A DNA stretch of 32,624 bases, from the NCBI GenBank assembly GCA_027037615.1, contig JALVZN010000072.1:1-32624 (forward strand). The letters are read 5' to 3'. The position numbers were made by a program, and so were the translations under genes. Below, one piece after another: positions 10,001-16,993 of the stretch. The notes below the pieces were generated by a model. It was not told the DNA's origin and searched no databases. It saw only the letters and a program-made list of their open reading frames with translations. The number at the start of each line of letters is the position of its first letter. Positions within the stretch are counted from its first letter, which is position 1. Source of the stretch: Caldifarciminota bacterium. GTDB lineage: Bacteria > Hydrothermota > Hydrothermia > B15-G9.

Positions 10001-10481
10001 CGTCGTGAGAGGTCTCAATCCTGGCGACATGGACACGGTTTACTTCTCACCCGGATGGATACCGTTCGAGGTCGGCACTTACCGCTTCACAGTGACGGTC
10101 TATAATCTCGGTGATCCCAACATTGCCAACAACATACTTGCTACCAATATCGTCGTTCAGGCGGACAAAGGTGCTCATGAGGATCAGACTTTGCCGGTGC
10201 CTCAAGTGTTCACTCTTGCTAACCTCGCACCCAATCCGTTCTCCGATAACCTCGAGATAACATTCGGAATCCCTAAGGCTTCGCATGTGAGAGTGCAGGT
10301 CTATGATGCCCAAGGTCGTGTCGTGAACGAGCTCGCTAACGGTCAATTCAACGCAGGTTACCATACAATCAGATGGAATGGCAAGAACATGTCTGGCAGG
10401 TCCGTCGGCTCTGGCATCTATTTTGTGAGGATGCAGAGCGGAGACTTCTCTGCTGTCAGACGAGTTGTTCTTGTTAGGTAA
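4020..10481 (+). CDS. Giant secreted protein with about ten CARDB-like repeats, three jelly-roll domains, a GGPD module and a sorting domain
   Basis: The start is placed at ATG 4020 because AAAGGAGG (4007-4014) lies five bases upstream and the protein then begins with a classic signal peptide (MHKKIGILLVIGLLVAATGLA); length is about 2153 aa. An N-terminal β-domain is followed by a ladder of Ig-like CARDB repeats, each opening with a variant of HDVAV/HDVGV; I count ten. Three MAM/cleaved-adhesin-like jelly rolls (about residues 323-490, 604-767, 1776-1930) carry WQWG, HSGTNLWGT, VGGY and GWYVDDL signatures. A GGPD/NIDO-like module sits at about 888-1108. The C-terminus has the canonical sorting-domain pattern (LAPNPFSDNLEITF, VQVYDAQGRVV, SGIYFVRM). 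No catalytic residues were recognised. Likely a surface fibre or adhesin exported through Sec and then a sorting-domain-dependent outer-membrane step. The first third looks more AT-rich than the rest. Confidence 0.85.
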   Translation: MHKKIGILLVIGLLVAATGLAAKPDNATLAKDYKTATVEGWIGKTPSDVKGSGYIGYADFNNPVYFVWGGVERGTYFYLNDFSGQPPVIIDTILMLFYEDSAYPWPDSTVHIVIYGSDSITPIYTSPNFIAHRYPDPTYYVPPTPITVNDREFYIMVVPEDTSGFPSILSDDVPQGHSFYRMEPGGSLSECSLGEYFIAAHGTWTDLNHDVGIADLLSPPSVAINGFVYSPEINVVNYGLANEVFDATLKIYDSLGTEVYSASVSGVAIDSGSSTVVTFDPWAVNSTGHYDLVTYVSMGGDEDLSNDTLYSTVEVVDVNVISTFETDSGGFVPAPEGGWQWGVASVGPPNAHSGTNLWGTLLNDNYPNNANFYLTSPDLIAQGDQQVIGFWHWGDIENHYDGGNVEISTDGGTTWELIYPVGGYTYNNVYALGGPGFTGDFDWSLAVFPLNLPDGTVFRIRLHFASDVSVNYAGWYVDDLSGYNVALPSFAHDVGVSTIDYPSPLLVNDTFSVNVGVFNNGSSTETFDVTLDIYDENKSLVYSATSTVTDLAAGGNTTVAFDNCSLSETGLYQFVTYVSLIGDENPNNDTLVRSDFAFSIGYGFEADNGGFVADPDDGWQWGTPTSGPMGAHSGQNLWATVLDGNYANNADWYLYSPDFIATTDNPVLAFWQWYNIESGYDGGNVSISTDGGNTWTLIEPVGGYDDNSIVGLDDEPGFTGNSGGWVQTVFNLDGVTAGTVFKIRFRFGSDGSVTRDGWYIDDLAGIGFNEFVVEHDVQPVAVTVPADIWPTLPFDITVGVANVGLYPETFDVRLIVTDANNNVLFDQTQSVTDLAVGDTMELTYGGCVVPYYGAYHAVAITLLDGDDYRGNDTLDQPFSMGFWGNPHMKGPDAYGYYLIDNELPRGPQFNWIEPTDSTANVVTKGKSKPDKGGNSINSWDDDYFIVPLPFSFTFYGNAYDTAYVSTNGYIAFSGGRYTALGNIAIPNPSTPNDFIAPFWDDLKFYDNDSARLDTVSGVTQDGVHYFVIEYENVAHYGRQGEVMDFEVILYENGDILVQYGSLGDGVYNDGSSATVGIENADGTIGLQYLYNGDPLTLHDSLAVLFTLSPVFYHDVALDAVVVPENNGHYVAGETIQPVVRVKNTGVYPEADTFDVNIEIQHAKAVVASYSKTVYLFPGDSLDVTFDPYLIPEEGDYTVEAYVSMAGDEAPENDTLVTTFYAEGRDGYVSEIVEPADTVLFGTSVAPLVKVVNNGTTTDTFAVTMAIPGLGYQEEVDGVEIEAGDTAEVAFPSVIFDQEGELDMIAYTHIEYDLNTSNDTLERPVFVGYPDVGVDSIINPLPITYTEGDTFIPVVRVHNFGNVRVNTPVVVEIWHSYAKDRTLAYADTVMAEVPEGDYVDVTFNQIFTLVDSGYYEVDAFTLLDNDMDNSNDSSQLFFSSFIYRDIGIDNVVAPVDSYNIWETVIPEIVLRNYGTNEATFTAKLKIFHEGTLVVVDSVANITLQPSAQTNIQFAEYQFEATGNYTFKFCVKYGEDMDTTNNMVIRNVFVAAHDIALTGVVEPSGNLYETETWIYPAVNVVNNGNVAETFDVQLAVLENGVPYATLTTNVTLDAGASIVAAFDSVQLASEGDYEFIYTVNVPYDTCGANNQISTVVTSSYHDVAVAEILDLSSVIYHVGDNVELTAAFENLKPFDENINVVVDVRVNDSLAFTRTMPIFLAHNSVDTVEFTVFTVPTGGYYTVDFRACLPTDHDTTNNMMTRTFLVPEMQVADSVPMFEDTLGNWQFGQPTLPDEPSAFSGDNLWGTVLGGSYQPDADWTLYMSDWLDVTGDDPAVVFYQWYQFGAGDGGWIQVELGDGSIVDVTPVGGYNGEVNGHPAFVGTSDGWEGVAIELGNILTNGDSFKLLLHFHSDGVDEGLGWYVDDMQFVQVYQRLPNDVAVRELWAPTAAQPLYRGQLVNLWTILSLTSNTPASRTFRVIAKVFDNDGVLVYSASAVVRGLNPGDMDTVYFSPGWIPFEVGTYRFTVTVYNLGDPNIANNILATNIVVQADKGAHEDQTLPVPQVFTLANLAPNPFSDNLEITFGIPKASHVRVQVYDAQGRVVNELANGQFNAGYHTIRWNGKNMSGRSVGSGIYFVRMQSGDFSAVRRVVLVR
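4986..6318 (+). repeat. Two copies of a choice-of-anchor-J/MAM-like jelly-roll repeat (third copy at about 9347-9808)
   Basis: Copy 1 (about 4986-5490) and copy 2 (about 5822-6318) share residues in register: GG(F)V...DGWQWG, AHSG.NLW, GGNV.ISTDGG.TW, EPVGGY and GWY(V/I)DDL. Short exact DNA matches persist (for example CCTGTGGGCGGATA near 5278 and 6118). A more diverged third copy at about 9347-9808 keeps SGDNLWGT, VGGYNGE and GWYVDDM. The copies are separated by CARDB-like units. Confidence 0.75.
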
Positions 10482-10487
10482 ATGTGC

Positions 10488-10524
10488 AGCGGGATGCGGC
10501 GGATGCCGCATCCCGCTAATTTTT
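10488..10524 (+). terminator. Strong hairpin with short T-tract between two exoprotein genes
   Basis: A perfect 13-bp stem (AGCGGGATGCGGC paired with GCCGCATCCCGCT) with a GGAT loop starts seven bases after the stop of the giant exoprotein, followed by AATTTTT. It has intrinsic-terminator form. Only 25 bases separate it from the ATG of the next gene, leaving little room for a separate promoter, so partial read-through is plausible. Confidence 0.8.
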
Positions 10525-10549
10525 GAGACATCAAAGGAGGTAAGTGGAT

Positions 10550-13246
10550 ATGCTGAAAAAAATGTTGATAGTATTGGCGGTGGTCGGAATGACCTCGCTG
10601 TGGGGCATAAATGACCCTGAGTTCAACGGGAAGAAGCGCCAGAAGAAAATCTCCCCTGAAATGTTGCGTATCCCTACTGTTAAGAGCTTTCACAAGGGTG
10701 ACTCGAAGTCTGTCGTTATCGACGAGGATTTTGAATCCGGGAGTATTCCTTCCTCATGGACTCAATACCGCACAGGCTGTCCTGAAGGTCCCGGCTGGCA
10801 GATTACAACATATTATGCGCATTCCGGAACTTACTCTGTTTACCACAACGACGATGATGTATCGTATAATAATGATGATTGGCTTGTGCTACCGGCTGTA
10901 ACCATACCTGCTAATGCTGCCTCACCTGTACTGACATTCTATATGATGGTTCGCTGGCCTTCCTATGTGAATTATCACGGCATTTGGGTCTCCACCGGCT
11001 CTCCTGATCCTGAGGATGGAGACTATGTGGAGTTAATTAATTTGAGCACATTCAAACCCAGTGAATTTACCGAGCAGACCATCGATCTTTCAGCCTATGC
11101 GGGACAAACGATTTATCTGGCTTTTCACTATCAGGGGGATTTCGCCAGTGAGTGGTATATCGACGATGTGACAGTGGACGATGGGGCTGTCCCGGGGCCA
11201 GATGTGCTTGTCGTCGACGACGATGGGCAACATCCCAATACATTTGGACGGTTCTTCGCCTATGCGCTTTATTCAAGGGGATACACTTTTGACTACTTCA
11301 GCACCTATGACAGCAGCCGTGCACCTACCCTTGATGAGCTGGAGAATTACAGCGCCGTGATCTGGACGACAGGAGCTACATGGTCTGGAAGTTATACTTA
11401 TCTTGATGATAACCCGGATCTCCTTGGTGATTACATGGCCAATGGCGGCCATGTATGGTTCAGCTCTCAGGACTATCTTTACTGGGTAGGAGAACCGTTG
11501 CCATGGATGCATATTGATGATTATTACAGTGATGCATTCACTAGCAATACACTTCCCGTAAACGGAATTGCAGGAAGCCCAATTGGTGATGGCTTTTCAT
11601 TTGATCTTGAGGCAATGGTTACTAACTATGTGGACGAGATTCTTCCCGACCCAACAGCTCAGGCAGAATTCGAGATTTATGGTTCTCCTGTCGCTATCAG
11701 CTACGATGGCACAAAAAGTGGAAAATTGTTCTTCTCGGCTTTTGTGTTCGCTAACATTTCCGATGAGGCATCTAGAGAAGAGCTGCTGGCGAGGGTCATG
11801 AACTTCTTCGGGATTGAACCTCATCCTGATATGTACAACGCCGGCATAGAGTGGGCAGAAGCTGATAATGGATTTGAAGGCCAAGATGTGGATATTATGG
11901 CCGAGGTTGTCAATTATGGCTTACAGACACTTTATGTGCCTGTTGAGCTTATTATTTACAATTCGAACGATGAGCCTGTGTATTCAGACACTACTTATCT
12001 GACTTTGGATCCTTCTTCTTCTGACACAGTTACTTATGCAGTTGCTGGGTTGCCCAGTGATGTCTATCACGGACATATCTGCACAATCGTCCCGGCTGAT
12101 CAAGATCACTCTACAGATACAGCGTTCATAAACTTCAAGGTGGTCCCCACATTGCAAGCTCCTGTCACCGATAACTTCGATAATCTCAACAACTGGCTTG
12201 AGGGCGGCGATGGCCCGTGGGATGTGATACAGCATGATGGATATATCGAGCTTACGAGAGGAGATTGGGAGGAAGGTAATACCTATATCGTGGGACGCTT
12301 TTACACCGGAGAACTAAACTCTCCAAAACTTGGATTTGCCTGGAGCACGGAGAGCTGCGAGAGCGGAGAATATCTCTATGCCGAAATTTCAGCTGATGGG
12401 GCCAACTGGACGGTTTTGGATTCCATCACTGATGATCATCCATGGGAAAATAAAGAATTCATGTTGCGTGAATACGGCTTCGGTCCTGACGATACGGTTT
12501 ATGTGAGGTTCAGGGCATACATTAGCTCAGATTGGGATCATGCTTATTTAGATTCCGTTTACATGGTTGAGGGACTTCTGCCTTATGATGCGAGCATACC
12601 GGCTCCACCAAACCCGGAGCTGTGGGATTCCACAATAGTTGATACAGCTACTGGCGATACCCTCCCGGTACTGACTTCATTCCTTATGACCCCATCTGTT
12701 ACGATAACCAATGCAGGTGCCCCTGGTGTTGACCCTGCAATCTCGTTCCGCGTATTCTACAAAATCTTCGATCCCAATGGCATTCAGGTCTATTCCCAGT
12801 GGAGGATTTACAGGAATCTCGCTGCCGGTGATACGGTGGAGCTTAGCTTCCCTGGCTTTATACCCACAAGGAGCGGGATTTACAGATTGATTGTGACTGT
12901 CAGGTCGCCTCATGATCCTGCGCTTAACAACAACACATATTCCACGAGGTTCTATGTTCCGCCACACAAAGGTGCCGCAGGTGAAGGTTCTGTCCCCGAA
13001 AAACTCACGCTTAAAGTTAACTCCGGAATTGGTAAACCTGTGATCAACTTCGGAGTGCCGGCCAACACTAAGGTCAGCATTGAAGTGTTCGACATGACTG
13101 GCAGGATGGTTGCCAGACTTGCTAATGGGACATTCAATGCGGGTTATCACACGGTTGAATGGAATGCACCTCGTAGCGGCGTCTATGTGGTCAAACTCAA
13201 AACCGGACTTGGCGAACTCTCCCAGAGGATAGTGACCATCAAGTAA
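10550..13246 (+). CDS. Secreted modular protein: two choice-of-anchor-J domains, Rossmann-like middle domain, CARDB repeats, sorting domain
   Basis: ATG 10550 is preferred over GTG 10544 because AAAGGAGG (10533-10540) is then nine bases away and the protein starts as MLKKMLIVLAVVGMTSLWG, a clear signal peptide; length is about 898 aa. Residues about 55-212 form a cleaved-adhesin/choice-of-anchor-J jelly roll (DEDFESGSIPSSW, SEWYIDDVTVDDG). Residues about 217-426 begin VLVVDDDGQHPN and alternate β and α (NGGHVWFSSQDYLYW), resembling a class I glutamine-amidotransferase-like fold; no catalytic Cys triad is evident, so a binding role is more likely. A CARDB unit, a second jelly roll (about 537-681) and another CARDB unit follow. 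The sorting domain (about 815-898: EVFDMTGRMVARLANGTFNAGYH, SGVYVVKL) closely matches that of the upstream giant protein. Predicted to be surface-exposed. Confidence 0.8.
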   Translation: MLKKMLIVLAVVGMTSLWGINDPEFNGKKRQKKISPEMLRIPTVKSFHKGDSKSVVIDEDFESGSIPSSWTQYRTGCPEGPGWQITTYYAHSGTYSVYHNDDDVSYNNDDWLVLPAVTIPANAASPVLTFYMMVRWPSYVNYHGIWVSTGSPDPEDGDYVELINLSTFKPSEFTEQTIDLSAYAGQTIYLAFHYQGDFASEWYIDDVTVDDGAVPGPDVLVVDDDGQHPNTFGRFFAYALYSRGYTFDYFSTYDSSRAPTLDELENYSAVIWTTGATWSGSYTYLDDNPDLLGDYMANGGHVWFSSQDYLYWVGEPLPWMHIDDYYSDAFTSNTLPVNGIAGSPIGDGFSFDLEAMVTNYVDEILPDPTAQAEFEIYGSPVAISYDGTKSGKLFFSAFVFANISDEASREELLARVMNFFGIEPHPDMYNAGIEWAEADNGFEGQDVDIMAEVVNYGLQTLYVPVELIIYNSNDEPVYSDTTYLTLDPSSSDTVTYAVAGLPSDVYHGHICTIVPADQDHSTDTAFINFKVVPTLQAPVTDNFDNLNNWLEGGDGPWDVIQHDGYIELTRGDWEEGNTYIVGRFYTGELNSPKLGFAWSTESCESGEYLYAEISADGANWTVLDSITDDHPWENKEFMLREYGFGPDDTVYVRFRAYISSDWDHAYLDSVYMVEGLLPYDASIPAPPNPELWDSTIVDTATGDTLPVLTSFLMTPSVTITNAGAPGVDPAISFRVFYKIFDPNGIQVYSQWRIYRNLAAGDTVELSFPGFIPTRSGIYRLIVTVRSPHDPALNNNTYSTRFYVPPHKGAAGEGSVPEKLTLKVNSGIGKPVINFGVPANTKVSIEVFDMTGRMVARLANGTFNAGYHTVEWNAPRSGVYVVKLKTGLGELSQRIVTIK

Positions 13247-13275
13247 ACATAAGTCAGGAACAGCAATCCTTTGAA

Positions 13276-13316
13276 GGCGGTTGGGTGCCGGTTCTACCGC
13301 TCAGGCCCCAACCGCC
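13276..13316 (+). other. Hairpin between exoprotein genes, without a T-tract
   Basis: A 10-bp stem (GGCGGTTGGG with CCCAACCGCC) encloses a 21-base loop that can itself form a small CGGT/ACCG stem. It is followed by ATAAAATTTAAATA, which is AT-rich but not a T-run, so it could be a processing or stabilising hairpin, a weak terminator, or part of the regulatory region of the next gene. Confidence 0.55.
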
Positions 13317-13344
13317 ATAAAATTTAAATAAAAGGGGTGATAAT

Positions 13345-16300
13345 ATGAGGAGAACGATGTTGATCGTGGCTTTTATGTTGATGATAACTTCATCAATCTA
13401 TGGCGCTGAGATATTGTCCCACAAAGTGGTGCCGACAGAGGTGCCGCTTGATGTCAAAGGTGGTGGACCTGATAACTATGGCTACACATGGCTCGACTCC
13501 AACGATCCCGGAGGCCCTTCTTACGACTGGCTCGAGATTGACCCTGACTCCGGTGGGAGCGGAACGGCCCTCCATTTTTCTCCGGATTACAACGATGGCT
13601 ATGTCTGGGTTGGTCTTGAGCGGCCGTTCTGGTTCTACGGACAGAGATTTGACTCGATAGCTGTGAGCGTGAACGGATGGATCAGCTTTGTCGATGGCGT
13701 TGAGAGCTTCTACGGCACCATACCTTCAACCTCGCAGCCCAATGGTGTTGTGGCGGCTCTGTGGCGAGACCTCGTGTTCTACAACAACTATGGCGACGAT
13801 GACAGCGCTTATGTCGCATACCTGCCTGACCGGCAGCTGACCGTTATCGAATGGAACGAGATATCAAAGCTCGGTTCATGGCCCACCAACTTTACTTTTC
13901 AGATAGTGCTCGATCACTCGGATAACACGATCAAAATCCAGTATGCGCGTGCAACGGACTGGACGGCTGCCCGCCCGGTGACCGTCGGCATAGAGTCACC
14001 TGATGGGACGGATGGGCTCAGCGTGCCCAATCCTGACCGCACGATACACGACGGATATGCCATCAAGTTTATCCCTCCGCCGACCGTTGATACCCTCGAA
14101 TATGACGATGGCGTTGCGACATCGGACTGGGCATGGGATTCAGCTGGCTACGGTTTTGGAGAAAGGTTCGTGCTGCCCGGCCATCCGTTGAACACTGTGG
14201 TCAACGGCGTGTTCGTGTATGTCCCGAACTGGGGTGGCTCATCCGGCAGCTTTACTGTGTTGGTCGTCGATGATGACGGCGTGAACGGGGCTCCGGGCAC
14301 GACTATCTTCCAGACATCGACGGCTGTGACCTCCGGCTCATGGAACTACATCGAACTCGGCGATGTCGAGGATCAAAATGGGATTTTCTATGTGTTTTTC
14401 GTTCAGGAGGATGGAGCGCCTAACTCGCCTGCACTCTCAACTGATTCGCATCCGGACCTGCCTGAAGGGTTTGTCTGGGAGTATCGGAACGGAGAATTTC
14501 GGCTTTCAAGCTCGCGGTTTTTCGGCGGCGATTTCCTGATACGACCCGTTGTCGCTTTTTACCCGCGCAATGTGGACGCCGCTGCTATGTGGATAAACGA
14601 CCAGTATCAGGCCGAACCGTTCTCACCTGTTCCGCTGAGCGGAGTTGTGTCTTACGGAGGCATACTCAATTCCGCATTCTACACTTACATAGATGTCAGA
14701 AATTCAGACGGGCTTGTCGTTTTCCACGATTCGGCGCTTGCCTCTCCTTCCCTGAACGAGCTTTTCACGGTGAATTTCAGAGGCTGGGTGCCCGTTGACA
14801 CCGGGGAATACACCCTGCGCATGTATGTCGATTGCCTCACGGATCCCAACCACGAGAACGATACCGTTTTCTCCGTGATTCGTGTTGTGAATGTGCATGA
14901 GGGCGGCCCTGATTGCTACAATTACACTTTCAAGGATTCCCATGCCCCTGATGGCCCCCAATTTAGCTGGATAGAGATCGCCGGGACGGGTGATCCTTTG
15001 CCTGTCGGTTCGGATAGCTTTGTCAGCGTCGCACTTCCGTTCACATTTCCGTTTTACAGCGGTGAGTTTGATTCCGTCTATGTGAACGCTAACGGAGCCA
15101 TCGGATTTCAGGATGGGAATGTCCCGTCCGAAAACAGCTCCATGGATGAGGCTCCTCCATGGTTGCTGGCCGCTTACTGGGCAGACCTCGATCCCTCGGC
15201 GAACGGAGGGGTCTATTATCGCAGCTTCGACGATAGCGTCGTGTTCGAGTGGAAGGATGTGCCGGAAGCAGGGGAGTGGGGCTTCAATTCCTTTGAAATC
15301 GTGCTCTACTCCAACGGCGACATACAGGTTAACTATCTCAACCTGCCTCGATACAGCGATGAGACAGCGGGCATAAAAGGGGATAGCTGTTATCTGCAGG
15401 TTTTCTACGACGGGTCACCTTATGTGCCGGAAGACAGCATGTCGGTGAGGTTCTACCGCGTGGAGTATGAAGTTGCTGCGACATCGATTCGCTCACCGCA
15501 AGGCCATCTTGTGCCGTGGCGGCCGGTTCCTGTGGTCGGAACGGTCAAAAACCTCGGAAGTGCGATCGCCAATTTCGAGGTGCGTGCTGAGGTTGTGGAC
15601 AGCGCTACGGGGCTTGTGGCGTGGGCTTCGACCAGAACAGTGACAGGACTTGCCACTCTCGAAGAGCGCACGGTCGAATTCGGAGACTTCACTCCGGGCA
15701 GGGATAGCTCCTACACGGTCAGGATTTACACGCAGCTTGTCGGAGACGCCAATCCGCACAACGACACTTTAACGACATCGGCCAACAGCGTCATGAGGGT
15801 CGGCGATCCTGTTTTCGGCCCTATGCTGCTTGACCCGATTACCGGCCAGCACACGCATCAGGCAGTGGAATTCGATGGCAGATACTTCTACATAACCACG
15901 ACAGGCAACACAAATCTGCTCTATGTCGTGGATACGAGCGGCGCCATTCTCAGGGTCATTATCCAGCCCACGAGTGGGGTGGGATGGCGTGATATGGCGT
16001 GGCAGGAGATGGACACCGGCTCAGTCTCCGGCATCATTGACACACTTTATGCGAGCACAGGCGACATGATTGAGAAATTTGCGATTGACCTCAACACGGG
16101 CGAATTGATCTCTTACGGCAACTTCATGGGGCCGATGGGTTATCACAGGGCTCTTGCTTATAGCGTTCAGAGGAGGACATTCTTTGCGGCCGACCTGAAC
16201 TCGCCGATCTACGAGTTCACCAGAGAGGATTCCGTTGTCAGGGTGATGCCGAACGCCCACAACATTGAGGCGATGGCGTGGGATGAGGGCGTCGTTGGTG

Positions 16301-16863
16301 ACACTGTCGGCTATCTCTGGATGGCGGCTGACGAAGAGAACGATTCCTCAAGCCACATTACAGTTTACCAGTTCAACGAGGCAACAGGCACATACACAGG
16401 GCTGGCCATAACCCCGCCGCCGCTCTTTTCACCGTCGGAAAAGGCGAACGGCGTTGCTTTCTGGCGTGATTTCAACGGCTTCTCGACCCTGTTCGTGGTC
16501 GTTGAAGGTGACACGGACTACATAACCGGCTATTTCGTGAGATACGCTGACCAGACGCGTCAGGTTAACCCCTCGGTTGAGGAGGATCAGGTCACCAAGC
16601 CTGTCGCATTTGGAGGCGGCATCAGGAGCAATTTTGTGAGGAATGGGCTGTTGTCCGTTCAGCTTGCCTCACCGCAGTCCATGAAGGCCGTGATCTCGGT
16701 ATACGACATCTCAGGAAGGACGGTTCTGACCAGAACTCTACATGTGAGCGAAGGAGTTGGGACTTATGACCTTGCGGTCAATTCCCTGCCGTCCGGCGTC
16801 TATTATGTGCTTCTGAATTCGCCTCTTGGAAAGTTGAGCTTTAAATTTGTTGTGCTGGAATAG
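13345..16863 (+). CDS. Large secreted protein with two GGPD modules, CARDB repeats, propeller-like region and sorting domain
   Basis: Product of 1172 aa starting MRRTMLIVAFMLMITSSIYGA, a clear signal peptide; AAAGGGGTG (13331-13339) lies just upstream of the ATG. Residues about 39-244 form a GGPD module (GGPDNYGYTW, VSVNGWISF, a Trp-Arg-Asp near VAALWRDL, TVGIESPDG), and a second copy is at about 518-706 (GGPDCYNYTF, VNANGAIGF, LAAYWADLD). The pattern NG.I.F - APFWxDL - FEIVL - YxxL resembles the nidogen NIDO domain, though I only infer that. CARDB-like units sit at about 410-515 and 706-812. Residues about 813-1085 repeat short strands (EFDGRYFYITTTGN, LLYVVDTSGAI, VQRRTFFAADLNS) and look like part of a β-propeller. 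The last 85 residues are a sorting domain (SVYDISGRTVL, SGVYYVLL, KFVVLE). No PNPF motif is present before the CTD. A surface protein without visible enzymatic activity. Confidence 0.8.
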   Translation: MRRTMLIVAFMLMITSSIYGAEILSHKVVPTEVPLDVKGGGPDNYGYTWLDSNDPGGPSYDWLEIDPDSGGSGTALHFSPDYNDGYVWVGLERPFWFYGQRFDSIAVSVNGWISFVDGVESFYGTIPSTSQPNGVVAALWRDLVFYNNYGDDDSAYVAYLPDRQLTVIEWNEISKLGSWPTNFTFQIVLDHSDNTIKIQYARATDWTAARPVTVGIESPDGTDGLSVPNPDRTIHDGYAIKFIPPPTVDTLEYDDGVATSDWAWDSAGYGFGERFVLPGHPLNTVVNGVFVYVPNWGGSSGSFTVLVVDDDGVNGAPGTTIFQTSTAVTSGSWNYIELGDVEDQNGIFYVFFVQEDGAPNSPALSTDSHPDLPEGFVWEYRNGEFRLSSSRFFGGDFLIRPVVAFYPRNVDAAAMWINDQYQAEPFSPVPLSGVVSYGGILNSAFYTYIDVRNSDGLVVFHDSALASPSLNELFTVNFRGWVPVDTGEYTLRMYVDCLTDPNHENDTVFSVIRVVNVHEGGPDCYNYTFKDSHAPDGPQFSWIEIAGTGDPLPVGSDSFVSVALPFTFPFYSGEFDSVYVNANGAIGFQDGNVPSENSSMDEAPPWLLAAYWADLDPSANGGVYYRSFDDSVVFEWKDVPEAGEWGFNSFEIVLYSNGDIQVNYLNLPRYSDETAGIKGDSCYLQVFYDGSPYVPEDSMSVRFYRVEYEVAATSIRSPQGHLVPWRPVPVVGTVKNLGSAIANFEVRAEVVDSATGLVAWASTRTVTGLATLEERTVEFGDFTPGRDSSYTVRIYTQLVGDANPHNDTLTTSANSVMRVGDPVFGPMLLDPITGQHTHQAVEFDGRYFYITTTGNTNLLYVVDTSGAILRVIIQPTSGVGWRDMAWQEMDTGSVSGIIDTLYASTGDMIEKFAIDLNTGELISYGNFMGPMGYHRALAYSVQRRTFFAADLNSPIYEFTREDSVVRVMPNAHNIEAMAWDEGVVGDTVGYLWMAADEENDSSSHITVYQFNEATGTYTGLAITPPPLFSPSEKANGVAFWRDFNGFSTLFVVVEGDTDYITGYFVRYADQTRQVNPSVEEDQVTKPVAFGGGIRSNFVRNGLLSVQLASPQSMKAVISVYDISGRTVLTRTLHVSEGVGTYDLAVNSLPSGVYYVLLNSPLGKLSFKFVVLE

Positions 16864-16886
16864 GGCTGATGAACGGGACGGGCGTA

Positions 16887-16914
16887 TTGACATCTGCTGT
16901 GGCGACCATAAAAT
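16887..16914 (+). promoter_or_regulatory. Candidate promoter for uraA
   Basis: TTGACA (16887-16892), a 16-base spacer and TAAAAT (16909-16914) lie 24 bases after the stop of the last exoprotein. Transcription would start near 16921 and give a leader of about 190 nt before the uraA ATG. No transcription data are available. Confidence 0.5.
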
Positions 16915-16929
16915 AGGCGCCAACAGATG
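16891..16929 (+). repeat. Imperfect inverted repeat overlapping the candidate uraA promoter
   Basis: CATCTG...TGGCG (16891-16904) can pair with CGCCAACAGATG (16918-16929), about 11-12 bp with a small bulge. It spans the spacer and -10 of the candidate promoter, so it could act as an operator at DNA level; as RNA it would only exist in read-through transcripts. Confidence 0.45.
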
Positions 16930-16993
16930 AGCGGCGGAATAGTGAAAATCAAACGGACAATATGCGGGCGAAATCGCCTGAGGGATAAGGTTT

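Noticed and set aside
11200-11830. An active glutamine-amidotransferase or peptidase domain in the 898-aa exoprotein
   Set aside because: The fold pattern is similar, but no nucleophilic Cys in a G-x-C-x-G elbow or other catalytic motif is visible.
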